Positions 1-8,920 of a stretch of DNA of 64,000 bases are shown piece after piece. The stretch's first letter is position 1, and each line of letters starts with the position of its first letter. Below the pieces are notes generated by a model, which was not told the origin of the DNA, searched no databases, and saw only the letters and a list, made by a program, of their open reading frames with translations. The position numbers and the translations under genes are program-made. The DNA is from Lutibacter sp. Lineage in GTDB: Bacteria; Bacteroidota; Bacteroidia; Flavobacteriales; Flavobacteriaceae. Location of the stretch: contig NZ_JABDRI010000074.1 in assembly GCF_013041805.1 (NCBI RefSeq), positions 1 to 64,000 on the forward strand, written 5' to 3'.

Positions 1-419
1 TCAATAATTTTAAAGATATAATAAAATCAAAAAATCCCATTGCAATACAAAAAGCCATTGAAGATGGAGGTGAATTTATAAAAAAAATAACATTTGAATC
101 AACCCTAACTAAAAAACAGCTAGAAGACTTAAGTTCCTTAGTTGAACAGATTAATATTGAAGATTTTAAAGATAATAATGGCTTTTTAAATCGTGAAAAA
201 TTACAAGGTGCCATAGTTGAGCTAGGTTCTACAAAATTCAGCTCATCCTTAGGCGAAAAAATTGTTGTTGATTATGCTTATGCATACACACATCAAATCT
301 ATGCTGGAATTGTTGTTGAATTTCACGTTATTGTATGTATTATTTTAGGTCAGCCACATGATGACGACCTATCTACTGAACTAATGATTAAAGACTTAGT
401 AAATCTTGATTTTCAATAA
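1..419 (+). CDS. SdpC-like antimicrobial peptide precursor, 3' part only
   Basis: The reading frame is open from the left edge (first full codon at base 3) to a TAA at 417-419, giving 138 visible residues. It is a paralogue of the complete SdpC-like gene at 493: both have a charged helical pro-region (KKQLEDLSSLVEQINIEDFK here, NEQQKDDLDKVVSKINIEEH there), then a strongly hydrophobic stretch and a short acidic tail. Here the hydrophobic stretch lies at about bases 258-357 (VVDYAYAYTHQIYAGIVVEF, then HVIVCIILG) and has one Cys. In the Bacillus SDP system the toxin is cut from such an internal hydrophobic segment. The start, signal peptide and promoter lie outside the window. Family assignment rests mainly on similarity to the neighbour. 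Confidence 0.6.
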   Translation, partial: NNFKDIIKSKNPIAIQKAIEDGGEFIKKITFESTLTKKQLEDLSSLVEQINIEDFKDNNGFLNREKLQGAIVELGSTKFSSSLGEKIVVDYAYAYTHQIYAGIVVEFHVIVCIILGQPHDDDLSTELMIKDLVNLDFQ

Positions 420-492
420 ATCGTTTTTTCTTAAAATCCATAAATAATTAGAATCAAATTACTTTAAAATCCTTCTAAATAAATATAAAATT

Positions 493-1248
493 ATGAAAAA
501 AATTAAAAATTTAATTCTATTGACTCTTTGTTTAATACTTTCAATTAGCTGTTCAAACGATTCTGACTCCTTTGAACCTGAAGTTATAGAATTTACCGGA
601 AAAGAAATTTTTGAAGGAATCTTTTTTACTCATGGTGATTTTATCAACCATGTCCCTTCAATTTTGAATTCATTTAGTTATTTAGAATTAAAAAAACTAG
701 CACAAGATGATAAAATAAATTATTCTATTAAAGTAGCGGAAATTTTAAATGAAATTGAAAAGAAAAACACTACTTATTTTAATAGTTTTAAAAAAAGCAT
801 TCAATCTAAAAATCAATTACAAATTGAAGAATCACTAAAATCTGGTGCTGAACTATTACTAAAAACAACCTTAGACAAATATCTGAATGAACAACAAAAA
901 GACGATCTAGACAAGGTTGTTAGCAAAATTAATATTGAAGAACATAAAAATAGTGACGGAACAATAAATTATGATAGTTTATCGCTGTCCATTGCAAATA
1001 TTGGGTCGTTAAATCAAGATTTTTTTCAGGGACAATGTATTTTTGCAGGGATTGTATTAGTGGCAGCCGCTTATGTAGTTGCTGTTCATGCCGCAGCAGC
1101 TATGACATATGTATATGCTGCTTGGGCCATTGAAAGGTATGCTGCTATTGATACTGATGTAACAGTTACTAATGGTAGTATTAATCCTAGTAATGAGTTA
1201 AATAGTGAAATACTAATTAATGATTTGTACTTATTAAATATAAAATAA
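493..1248 (+). CDS. sdpC: SdpC-family antimicrobial peptide precursor (lipoprotein)
   Basis: 251 residues. A lipoprotein signal peptide ends at Cys20 (LILSISC). Residues 34-50 (FTGKEIFEGIFFTHGDF) match the start motif typical of SdpC-family toxins. A charged alpha-helical pro-region follows, then a hydrophobic core at about 178-218 beginning at Cys182 (CIFAGIVLVAAAYVVAVHAA...). This resembles the mature Bacillus subtilis SDP peptide in length, Ala/Val/Tyr richness and the Cys at its start. SDP carries a disulfide between two Cys, whereas this core has only one. The stop overlaps the start of the SdpA gene (TAATG), and sdpB follows, so the precursor lies with its maturation factors. The lipid anchor differs from the Bacillus precursor. 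Expected role: secreted membrane-active toxin against sibling or competitor cells. The family call is strong; activity is inferred. Confidence 0.8.
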   Translation: MKKIKNLILLTLCLILSISCSNDSDSFEPEVIEFTGKEIFEGIFFTHGDFINHVPSILNSFSYLELKKLAQDDKINYSIKVAEILNEIEKKNTTYFNSFKKSIQSKNQLQIEESLKSGAELLLKTTLDKYLNEQQKDDLDKVVSKINIEEHKNSDGTINYDSLSLSIANIGSLNQDFFQGQCIFAGIVLVAAAYVVAVHAAAAMTYVYAAWAIERYAAIDTDVTVTNGSINPSNELNSEILINDLYLLNIK

Positions 1249-1763
1249 TGAAAAAATATTTATTTTCTTTTTTTATTTTAATCTTTTGGAGTGCTATATT
1301 AATAAATATATTTATGGCTTCATTTCCAATACCTAGCAATAAATCTTTTTTAAATAAAACAATAATATTTAGTGTTATACCTCAAGGATGGGGATTTTTC
1401 ACAAGGAACCCACGAGAAGAATTAATAACTGTATACAAAAGTCATAATGATTCCCTTGTCAAAATAACTGAACAAAATAGTTCTCTATCAAGTTTTTTGG
1501 GAATTTCTAGAAAAAGCAGATTACATAATATAGAGCTAGGAACAATACTCTCAAAAATAGATGAAAATATGTGGGTCAAAGGAAAACCAAATGAGCTTAA
1601 ATTTGATAACATTAAATATGACACTATTATGAGTTCATTCTATCCAAAAAATATGATTGGTGAATATTTTATTGTTAAACAAGAAAGAATTCCTTGGGCT
1701 TGGTCAAAAAATCACAAAAATTTAGTTATGCCATACAATTACGCAAGAATTTATGTTAAATGA
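1248..1763 (+). CDS. sdpA: SdpA-family antimicrobial peptide maturation protein
   Basis: 171 residues with one N-terminal membrane segment (about 5-25) and an extracytoplasmic remainder. The diagnostic SdpA motif is PQGWGFFTRNPREE at about residues 45-58. In Bacillus subtilis, SdpA acts with SdpB to turn pro-SdpC into the active SDP peptide; neither is a classical protease by sequence. The ATG overlaps the stop of the toxin gene by one base and the 3' end overlaps sdpB by 11 bases, so the three genes look translationally coupled. Gene order here is C'-C-A-B, unlike the sdpABC order of Bacillus. The alternative, a generic anchored protein, is unlikely given the motif and partners. Confidence 0.85.
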   Translation: MKKYLFSFFILIFWSAILINIFMASFPIPSNKSFLNKTIIFSVIPQGWGFFTRNPREELITVYKSHNDSLVKITEQNSSLSSFLGISRKSRLHNIELGTILSKIDENMWVKGKPNELKFDNIKYDTIMSSFYPKNMIGEYFIVKQERIPWAWSKNHKNLVMPYNYARIYVK

Positions 1764-2640
1764 TTTAAAATATAGTTTAGATTCTATTATAAATAAATAT
1801 TCAACCTTAAACCCTTGGACAAATGTTTATGGCTTAGCTAGATCTGTATTGGCGTTCAGCCTATTATTAACTTTGATTTTTTCTGGGTTCGACAATTTAT
1901 TCCCTAAAGTAAATGGAGAATTGTTAAAACAGCAAATATTTGATATAGAAAAACTTAGTATATTTTATCTGTTTAATGATAACATGATTATTGCTTACTG
2001 GATTTGTATTGCTATACTTATTATAGTAATTTCAGGAATTTTACCTCAAATTACATCTTTTTTACATTGGTGGGTTGCGTTAAGTTATACTTTCTCAGGA
2101 ATAATTATTGAAGGCGGTGATCAAATATCATCTATTTTAACATTATTAATAATTCCATTAGCTTTAACCGATAATCGAATAAATCATTGGCATAAACCAA
2201 AAATTAGAGAAAATAAAAAATTAAAACTATTTGTTTGGTCTTGTTATGCAATAATAACATTGCAAATAGGAATAATCTATTTTCACGCTGGAGTTGCTAA
2301 AATATTTGTAACAGAATGGCAAAATGGTACTGCCGTTTATTATTGGTTTACCCATAACATTTTTGGTGTTTCAGATAGTTTAATAAATTTAACTTACTTT
2401 TTACTGTCTTCCAAAATCGTTGTCATTTCAATAACTTGGGGCACTATTCTTTTTGAATTAACTTTATTTAGTTGGCTTTTTATTAAAAGAAATAATTGGA
2501 ATTGGAAACTATTATTTATAATGGCCTTTTTATTTCATTTTTTAATTGCGCTAATTCATGGTCTTGTAAGTTTTGGTTTAACCATGACGGCTGCATCAAT
2601 ACTATATTTTTTCCCAAAAAATATCAACATTAAATTATAA
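1753..2640 (+). CDS. sdpB: SdpB-family membrane protein (HTTM-like)
   Basis: 295 residues, a polytopic membrane protein with about six hydrophobic segments. The family motif NPWTNVYGLARSVLAFS stands at residues 20-36. Further conserved-looking patches are HWWVALSYTFSG, IYFHAGVAKIFVTEWQNGTA and the C-terminal FHFLIALIHGLVSFGLTM. SdpB proteins share the HTTM/vitamin-K-carboxylase-like membrane fold and are required with SdpA for SDP peptide maturation. The gene starts inside the sdpA 3' end, consistent with coupled translation. About 105 AT-rich bases without clear signals separate it from the next gene. No SdpI-like immunity gene follows. Confidence 0.85.
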   Translation: MLNDLKYSLDSIINKYSTLNPWTNVYGLARSVLAFSLLLTLIFSGFDNLFPKVNGELLKQQIFDIEKLSIFYLFNDNMIIAYWICIAILIIVISGILPQITSFLHWWVALSYTFSGIIIEGGDQISSILTLLIIPLALTDNRINHWHKPKIRENKKLKLFVWSCYAIITLQIGIIYFHAGVAKIFVTEWQNGTAVYYWFTHNIFGVSDSLINLTYFLLSSKIVVISITWGTILFELTLFSWLFIKRNNWNWKLLFIMAFLFHFLIALIHGLVSFGLTMTAASILYFFPKNINIKL

Positions 2641-2745
2641 AAATCTAAATAAAACATAACAATTTTCAAACTAAAATTAGATTAATTAATTACTTCTAAA
2701 TATGTTTTAAATTGTATTTTATTTAAAATTAATCATTAATAAAAA

Positions 2746-3339
2746 ATGACGAAAAAAATATTAAAATTAATTTCAATTTTTGGGTTTGTTATGTTCATTG
2801 GTTCTTGTGCTAATGACAAGGGATTATTAACTAAAGAGTACGTTTTAGAGCACTTAGCAGAAAAAGAAGCTTTAAGTCCTGTGGTGTTTAAAACAAAACT
2901 ATCTAACATTTATATAAAATCTGTCAGTGATATCGCTAATGGCTCATCTTATTACTCAAAACTATATAATGACGGATATTTAACTACACAGTTACGTTCA
3001 GATATCCCAAATCCATCGACTAGTTATAGACCTTATAAAATAGTTACTACACAAGCTGCAGAACCCTATATATTGGAGAGAAAACCTGATGGTACAGTAA
3101 TTTTGAAAACATTAAAATTTAATGCAGTAGCTGTTAAAGATATTAGATTGCTAAACGACTTTAAAGCGGAAGTAGATGTGGAGTTCAAAAAAACTAAATC
3201 GCCATTTAATAACCCTAATGAAAAAGATTATGCTGGCAGCGGAAAAGAATATCCAAATGATACCCATGTTAAAACTTTAGAATTTAGGAAAAATCAAAAG
3301 ACAAATGAGTGGAAATATCCAATAAAAATAATTTTTTAA
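2746..3339 (+). CDS. hypothetical lipoprotein
   Basis: 197 residues. A lipoprotein signal peptide is visible (KLISIFGFVMFIGSC, Cys at about 21), so the protein is probably anchored to the inner or outer membrane. The rest is soluble, mixed alpha/beta, with basic and aromatic residues and no motif I recognise. It begins a run of closely spaced same-strand genes (gap of 11 bases to the next) that encode envelope proteins. It follows sdpB by about 105 bases and might belong to the SDP locus as an immunity or accessory factor, but nothing in the sequence shows this. Function unknown. Confidence 0.7.
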   Translation: MTKKILKLISIFGFVMFIGSCANDKGLLTKEYVLEHLAEKEALSPVVFKTKLSNIYIKSVSDIANGSSYYSKLYNDGYLTTQLRSDIPNPSTSYRPYKIVTTQAAEPYILERKPDGTVILKTLKFNAVAVKDIRLLNDFKAEVDVEFKKTKSPFNNPNEKDYAGSGKEYPNDTHVKTLEFRKNQKTNEWKYPIKIIF

Positions 3340-3350
3340 ACTAAAATTTC

Positions 3351-3833
3351 ATGAAAAAATTAAAAATATTAACACCTTTTCTAATCTTACTATTAATAAC
3401 ATCATCATGTGGAAGTACAAAAGTCGTTAGGCAATCCAAACGTGTGATAAAAGGAAATTGGACCTTGAACCAAATAACTTACGACAAATCAGATAACTTT
3501 AAAATATCACTTTTTGATGACGCAGCTCAAAATTGTTTCGAAGGCAGTACTTGGCAATTTATAAGTAATAATAATAGTGGTACTTATACCTTAAAAAGTA
3601 CTAGTTGTGATCAACAATTACGTTATTTTAAGTTTACAATTATAGAAGTAGACAAAATAACTGGGTTACATGATTTTTTATTGAAACCAACTAATGCAAA
3701 GGGAAAAAGTGAAAATAATGATAAAGGATATCGTTTAAAGCTAACACAGTTATCTGATACGAATATGCAATGGCAATTATCGCTTTTTGTTGAAGGAAGC
3801 CCGTTTTTAATTAATATGAATTTTATAAAATAA
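3351..3833 (+). CDS. lipocalin-like lipoprotein
   Basis: 160 residues. The signal peptide ends in a lipobox (LLLITSSC, Cys20). The mature part begins with a GNWTLNQITYD motif, the typical N-terminal GxW strand of bacterial lipocalin-like domains (here about residues 35-155). It has alternating polar/hydrophobic strands and a paired Cys pattern (about 62 and 84). In Bacteroidota such small lipoproteins are often encoded beside an OmpA-family gene, as here (7-base gap to the next gene). A ligand cannot be predicted. Likely co-transcribed with 3841 and 4554. Confidence 0.65.
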   Translation: MKKLKILTPFLILLLITSSCGSTKVVRQSKRVIKGNWTLNQITYDKSDNFKISLFDDAAQNCFEGSTWQFISNNNSGTYTLKSTSCDQQLRYFKFTIIEVDKITGLHDFLLKPTNAKGKSENNDKGYRLKLTQLSDTNMQWQLSLFVEGSPFLINMNFIK

Positions 3834-3840
3834 TAACACT

Positions 3841-4548
3841 ATGAAAGCAAAACTAAAAAAAATGATTGTATTATTTATAACGATTACTATAGCGTTAAAT
3901 TATACAAGTTGTAAATCTGTTAAAAATGCAAATAATAAACAAAAAGGGGGTGCAATAGGTGCTGCTGCCGGTGCTGTTATAGGTGGTGTTTTGGGTAATA
4001 ATTTAGGTAAAGGTGGTAAAGGTACAGAAGGGGCAGTTATAGGTGGCGTTCTAGGTGGTGCTGCCGGCGTTCTTATTGGAAACAGAATGGATAAACAATC
4101 TCAAAAAATTGAAGAAGAAATTCCAGGTGCCAAAGTAGAGCGAATTAATGACGAGATTATAGTCACTTTTGATGAAAACAGTGGCGTTTATTTCCCAACG
4201 GGTCAAATGAATTTAAATGAAAGCTCTAAACAAACTTTGGATAAACTTGCTAATGTTTTACTAGAATATACCGATACCAATATTATAGTAGAAGGACACA
4301 CTGATAGTGTTGGAACTGCCTCATCAAATTTAAATTTATCGAAATCTAGAGCCCAATCTGTTACCAATTATTTAATTTATCAAAAAGGTATTAATATAGA
4401 TCGTATAACTACATTATGGTTTGGAGAAACTCAACCTGTATTTGATAATAATACATCAACTGGTAGAGCTAAAAATAGGCGTGTAAATATATCAATAAAG
4501 CCTAATCAAAAAATGATTGATGATGCCAATGAAAAGGCCAAAAATTAA
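3841..4548 (+). CDS. OmpA-family lipoprotein with glycine-zipper segment
   Basis: 235 residues. A signal peptide with lipobox (LNYTSC, Cys24) is followed by a glycine-zipper segment at about 36-80 (repeated GAxxGAVIGGVLG patterns). An OmpA C-terminal peptidoglycan-binding domain covers about 115-220, with the motifs VEGHTDSVGT, NLSKSRAQSV and GRAKNRRVNI. The family tethers the outer membrane to peptidoglycan. The zipper may insert in or pack against a membrane. The gene lies 6 bases ahead of the PH-domain gene and 7 bases after the lipocalin-like gene, suggesting one operon for envelope maintenance. Confidence 0.85.
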   Translation: MKAKLKKMIVLFITITIALNYTSCKSVKNANNKQKGGAIGAAAGAVIGGVLGNNLGKGGKGTEGAVIGGVLGGAAGVLIGNRMDKQSQKIEEEIPGAKVERINDEIIVTFDENSGVYFPTGQMNLNESSKQTLDKLANVLLEYTDTNIIVEGHTDSVGTASSNLNLSKSRAQSVTNYLIYQKGINIDRITTLWFGETQPVFDNNTSTGRAKNRRVNISIKPNQKMIDDANEKAKN

Positions 4549-4553
4549 AAAAA

Positions 4554-5198
4554 ATGAATCCAGAAATTGAATATATATTAGAAACTGAAGAGAAAGTACT
4601 GTGGAGTGGTAAGCAAGATTTAAAATCACTATTAACAATTGCCTTTCTTTGTTCAGGAGTAGCATTATTTATTGCATTACTTTTATTTTTTAATTTAGGT
4701 GACGTTGCTGCGCATAAAACAGTAAAATTAGGAAGTAATCCAACACAAGTATTTAAAATAATTCTTTTTGTTTTAATTGGTATTTCGGTACTAATTCCAT
4801 TTGCTTTTTATATGAATTTTAAGGCAACTGATTACTTGGTAACAAACAAGCGCCTCATAATAAAATCAGGGATTATTGGAGCGGATATACGTTCTATTTA
4901 TTATGATCAAATTAAAAGTTCTTTTGTGAATGTTGATTTAATTGGAAAACTATTTGGTTCAGGTACAATTTTAATGGATACTGGTAGAATAACACAAAGT
5001 AGAAAACGCGGTAGCAAAACAGCTTATGATAGATTTAGATTTATAAAAGATCCCTATCAAGTTTATAAATTAGCTCAAAAAGGATTATCGTCTCGCAAAG
5101 AAGGGATACATTCTGGTAGAGCAGATTTTGAAAGTAATTTAGAAGGTTACAAAGATTTTGTTCAAGAAACTGAAAAAATGAAAAGGGACATTAAATAA
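4554..5198 (+). CDS. PH domain-containing membrane protein (bPH2 type)
   Basis: 214 residues. Two membrane segments (about 25-47 and 68-92) precede a bacterial PH-like domain: TDYLVTNKRLIIKSGIIG, IRSIYYDQIKSS and KLFGSGTILMDTG are typical of this family. The C-terminal 35 residues are charged. Such domains sit at the inner face of the membrane; the ligand is not known. It ends the run of envelope genes beginning at 3351, and the sensor kinase starts 21 bases downstream. Confidence 0.75.
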   Translation: MNPEIEYILETEEKVLWSGKQDLKSLLTIAFLCSGVALFIALLLFFNLGDVAAHKTVKLGSNPTQVFKIILFVLIGISVLIPFAFYMNFKATDYLVTNKRLIIKSGIIGADIRSIYYDQIKSSFVNVDLIGKLFGSGTILMDTGRITQSRKRGSKTAYDRFRFIKDPYQVYKLAQKGLSSRKEGIHSGRADFESNLEGYKDFVQETEKMKRDIK

Positions 5199-5219
5199 AA
5201 AAACTACTATCTTTAAAAT

Positions 5220-8156
5220 GTGAAAAATTATCGTGCAATATTATTTTTAATTATCATAAGTAGTAAACTTACTGCTCAAGAACCCATACGTTATACAACC
5301 AAACAGGGGTTACCCACCAACCATGTTTATGATCTTGCAGAAGACACCAATGGCTTTATGTGGTTTGCAACCAAACAAGGTATCGTAAAATATGATGGAG
5401 AAAATTTTAAAATTTTTACTATAAAAGATGGTTTACCAAACAATGATACTTGGAAGCTAGAAACTGATTACCAAGGCAGACTATGGTACTTCTCTAAAAG
5501 TGCATATCAGGGTTATATAAAAAAAGATAGTATTTATAAATTTGCAACAAACAATAAAGAGGTACTAACTCCTAGATTTATTTCTAAAACAACAGATAAT
5601 TTATGGTTTTACAGTAATGGTATTAAAACTATGAAGAATAACCAACTAGTAAATGATGGGTTTAACATTGAAAAATCTAAACAATTATCATTAGAAATTA
5701 TAAGTAAATACGGTTTAACTGAAATTGAGAAATTTAGTAGTCTTGTAAACCCTCAAACCAAAGAATTTGTTATTTTAAACTTAATAGATAATCAAATTTT
5801 GGTATATGATTGGGATTTTAAGTTTAAACATACTATTTCTATACCTATTGAAAATAAAAATTTATTGGTCAGTGCTCAAATTATTGAAACAGGACTCATG
5901 TATAATCAAATTGCGTTCTTTACCTTTGATACAGGTGTACTTTTTATAAATTTTAATAATAAAACTACACAGTTTATAAATTATAAAGAGTTAATTGGTA
6001 GTGAAAAACACAAATACTTTAAATGCAAAAGTTTAACCCATGAATTTCAAATTAGCATTCCAGGTCATTTAATTATTTTTGATTATCAATTAAACGTAAA
6101 GAAAAAATATTCATTTTCAAAAGAATTAGGGCAGTATAGTTATCAAGATAGTTCTGGTAATGTATGGTTAACCAGTATTTCTAAAGGTATTTCACTTATT
6201 CCTAATACACAATTACAAACTAACACTTATTTTAACAACTTAAAGGTTCAGAAAATTAATGCAATTGAGAATAATTTGTATGCAGGTATTAATAATAAAG
6301 GGTTTTATAAGTTAGATGTAAGAACTAACAAAACTCAATCTTTATTAGAATTTAATATTCCTCATAGTGAAATTTATCAAATGAAAAAATACGACCTCTC
6401 AAATCAACATCTATTTGTTACTGCTAATAAATCATATATTTTAAAAAATAATGCCCTTGAAGTCTTAAATTTTGTAAATACTAAAGATAATCTTTTCATT
6501 AATGGTAATACTTCTGGTGCTAAAGATATAGTTTATCACAATGATAGTTATTATTATATAACTAGTCAAGGAATTGTAAAAACGATTAAAGGAGATGAGT
6601 ATTCAAAGGTTATAGTTCAAAAATCAGGCCTAAAAAATGGAGCATTCTTTAGTAATCAACTTTATGTTGGTGGTAGTGATGGTTTATTTAAACTTGCTGG
6701 TGATTCATTGGTAAGACCAAAATTGGAAAATGATTTACTCAACGTGTCAATAAGTTTTTTATCAGCAATAAGAGAACAACTTTTAATTGGTACTGATGGA
6801 AGAGGTGTTTATTTATTTGATGATAAAGAACTAATCCATTTAAATGAAACCGATGGGTTGTCCATTAAAAGTATTTTAAAAGAGGAAGATACCCTGTGGT
6901 TAGCCACCCAAAAAGGAATAAAAAAAATACAATTAAACCTAAAAGGAGGAACACAATCTAATACAATAGATGCCTTTTACGAAGCTGATGGTTTATTGCA
7001 AAATAACACTAATGATATTTATAAACAGGACAGTTTATTGTATGTTGCTAGCGATTTAGGTTTGGTTAGATTGAATCTTAAAAGCACTGTTTATAAGCAG
7101 CAACCCAAACTCTATTTTAAAACCAAAAATGATACTTTAAGCTATAAAAACGGTGCTCGCGATAATATAGCTATTACGTTTGCATTGCAAAATTATGTAA
7201 ACCAAGAACATATAGCTTTTAAATATAGATTGTTGCCTACTCAAAAAAAATGGACAAACACACAAACTAAAACAGTTAATTTTTCTAATTTATCACCTAA
7301 ATTATACACTTTTGAAGTACTTGCTACAGATCAACATAACAACCAAATAATATCGAGGCAATATTTAAATGTTATTCCAGCTTGGTGGCAAACTACATTT
7401 GCAAAAATAGGATTTTTAATATTGTTATTATTTTTATTTGTAAGGCTTAACAAGGTTATTATTCAAACTATTAGAAAGAAGGCTCAAGAAAAAATGCTTC
7501 AAGAAAAACGTGTTGCAGGGCTAGAATTACAAGCACTTCGTAGCCAAATGAATCCACATTTTGTGCATAATTCACTTAATGCAATTCAGTATTTTATACA
7601 ACGCAATGAAGTTGAATTATCTGAAAATTATTTATCAAAGTTTTCACAACTTATTCGTTTATTCTTTGAATACTCCAGACGGCAAACTGTAACCATAAAA
7701 GAAGAGTTGGATTTATTAACCAGTTATTTAGAAATGGAAAAACTACGGTTTGAAGAAAAATTAAATTATGTTATTTCAGTTTGTGATAAAATTGATGTAG
7801 ATGATCAATTAATACCTTCAATGTTGTTGCAGCCTATTATAGAAAATGCCGTAAATCACGGAATTTTTCATAAAATGGAGAATGGCTTGATTAAGGTTTC
7901 TTTTAAGCAACATTATCATGACACCTTTCAAGTAATAATTGAAGATGATGGTATTGGCATAAATAAAGCGAAAGCTATTTTTAAGGCATCTTCAAAAAAT
8001 TATAAATCTAATTCTTCAGCCGTATTGCAAGAACGATTAGACTTATTAAATCAAAGTAAAGAATGGAATATTAAATATGAAATAAAAGATCGTTCTAAAA
8101 TTGAAAACAAAGAAACAGGAACCATTGTTACATTAACTTTTAAACAAATTCATTAA
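5220..8156 (+). CDS. propeller-type sensor histidine kinase (LytS/YehU class)
   Basis: 978 residues. An N-terminal signal peptide leads into a periplasmic beta-propeller of two-component-regulator repeats (GLPTNHVYDLAEDTNGFMWF, GLPNNDTWKLETDYQGRLWY), then a Y_Y_Y-type domain and one membrane helix (about 725-745). The C-terminus is a LytS-type kinase: LRSQMNPHFVHNSLNAIQYF with the phospho-acceptor His near residue 780, an N-box (PIIENAVNHG) and a G-box (EDDGIGI). The start is GTG: the ATG two bases earlier is followed at once by a stop. The LytTR regulator starts 5 bases after the stop, so the two form a pair. The stimulus is unknown; in Bacteroidota such propellers often sense glycans or envelope signals. 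Confidence 0.9.
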   Translation: MKNYRAILFLIIISSKLTAQEPIRYTTKQGLPTNHVYDLAEDTNGFMWFATKQGIVKYDGENFKIFTIKDGLPNNDTWKLETDYQGRLWYFSKSAYQGYIKKDSIYKFATNNKEVLTPRFISKTTDNLWFYSNGIKTMKNNQLVNDGFNIEKSKQLSLEIISKYGLTEIEKFSSLVNPQTKEFVILNLIDNQILVYDWDFKFKHTISIPIENKNLLVSAQIIETGLMYNQIAFFTFDTGVLFINFNNKTTQFINYKELIGSEKHKYFKCKSLTHEFQISIPGHLIIFDYQLNVKKKYSFSKELGQYSYQDSSGNVWLTSISKGISLIPNTQLQTNTYFNNLKVQKINAIENNLYAGINNKGFYKLDVRTNKTQSLLEFNIPHSEIYQMKKYDLSNQHLFVTANKSYILKNNALEVLNFVNTKDNLFINGNTSGAKDIVYHNDSYYYITSQGIVKTIKGDEYSKVIVQKSGLKNGAFFSNQLYVGGSDGLFKLAGDSLVRPKLENDLLNVSISFLSAIREQLLIGTDGRGVYLFDDKELIHLNETDGLSIKSILKEEDTLWLATQKGIKKIQLNLKGGTQSNTIDAFYEADGLLQNNTNDIYKQDSLLYVASDLGLVRLNLKSTVYKQQPKLYFKTKNDTLSYKNGARDNIAITFALQNYVNQEHIAFKYRLLPTQKKWTNTQTKTVNFSNLSPKLYTFEVLATDQHNNQIISRQYLNVIPAWWQTTFAKIGFLILLLFLFVRLNKVIIQTIRKKAQEKMLQEKRVAGLELQALRSQMNPHFVHNSLNAIQYFIQRNEVELSENYLSKFSQLIRLFFEYSRRQTVTIKEELDLLTSYLEMEKLRFEEKLNYVISVCDKIDVDDQLIPSMLLQPIIENAVNHGIFHKMENGLIKVSFKQHYHDTFQVIIEDDGIGINKAKAIFKASSKNYKSNSSAVLQERLDLLNQSKEWNIKYEIKDRSKIENKETGTIVTLTFKQIH

Positions 8157-8160
8157 TAAA

Positions 8161-8901
8161 ATGACAATAAACGCTATTTTAATTGACGATGAGCGGAAAG
8201 CATTAGCAATTCTAAAAAATAAATTAGATCGTTTGTGTCCAAATATTAAGGTTGTCGCAGAAACGCAAAGTCCAAAAGAGGGGATAGGGTTAATTAAAAA
8301 ATTACGTCCTCAATTGGTTTTTTTAGATATTGCCATGCCTGAAATGAGTGGTTTTGATCTTCTTTCTCAAATAGAAAAACCAAATTTTGAAATTATTTTT
8401 GCTACTGCCTTTGATAATTATGCTATTGAAGCAATAAATAATTGCGCTATAGGGTATTTGGTAAAGCCCATAGACAATCAAGACTTAGTTATTACAGTTA
8501 ATAAAGCCATTCAAAATATTGAAGACAAAACAGCATTAGAAAAAAACAAGTTACTTATTGAAAATTTAGGCGTTCAAAAATTTCAAAATAAGAAAATTGT
8601 AATTCCTTCGCAAGATGGACTAGAATTTGTAAAAATTAATGAAATTTTACATTGTGAAGGAACTGATGGCTATACTACTATACATTTCAAAGCAAGAAAA
8701 TCTATCTTAAGTTCTAACAGTATTGGTCATTTCAATAAATTATTAGAGTCTCAACATTTTTATTTAGTCCATAAATCACATTTAATAAATTTAGACCATA
8801 TCGAAAAATACTTTAATGAAGGCTATGTTTTATTATCTGATAATTCAAAAATACCAGTGTCAAGAAATAAAAGACAAGGTTTTCTGAATAGTTTTAAATA
8901 A
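8161..8901 (+). CDS. LytTR-family response regulator
   Basis: 246 residues. The receiver domain (1-120) has acidic residues D9-D10, phospho-acceptor D56 (VFLDIAMPEMSG), T82 and K102 (YLVKPI). A LytTR DNA-binding domain follows at about 145-245 (IVIPSQDGLEFVKINEILHC, then EGTDGYTTI and FYLVHKSHLINLDHIEKY). It is the cognate regulator of the preceding kinase, 5 bases apart. LytTR domains bind paired direct repeats upstream of target promoters. It is the last gene on this strand before the block of minus-strand accessory genes. Confidence 0.92.
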   Translation: MTINAILIDDERKALAILKNKLDRLCPNIKVVAETQSPKEGIGLIKKLRPQLVFLDIAMPEMSGFDLLSQIEKPNFEIIFATAFDNYAIEAINNCAIGYLVKPIDNQDLVITVNKAIQNIEDKTALEKNKLLIENLGVQKFQNKKIVIPSQDGLEFVKINEILHCEGTDGYTTIHFKARKSILSSNSIGHFNKLLESQHFYLVHKSHLINLDHIEKYFNEGYVLLSDNSKIPVSRNKRQGFLNSFK

Positions 8902-8920
8902 CAAAATAATAATTAAACAT

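Noticed and set aside
3940-4085. Glycine-rich repeat in the OmpA-family gene as a recombination hotspot
   Set aside because: It is a glycine-zipper segment common in this family; no sign of slippage or phase variation.
8902-8920. Possible attachment-site copy at the left end of the recombinase block
   Set aside because: Compared with the tRNA-Met 3' end (GATGCAGAATTGAACTGCAG region at 11606-11625); no similar sequence is seen here, so no att site is claimed.
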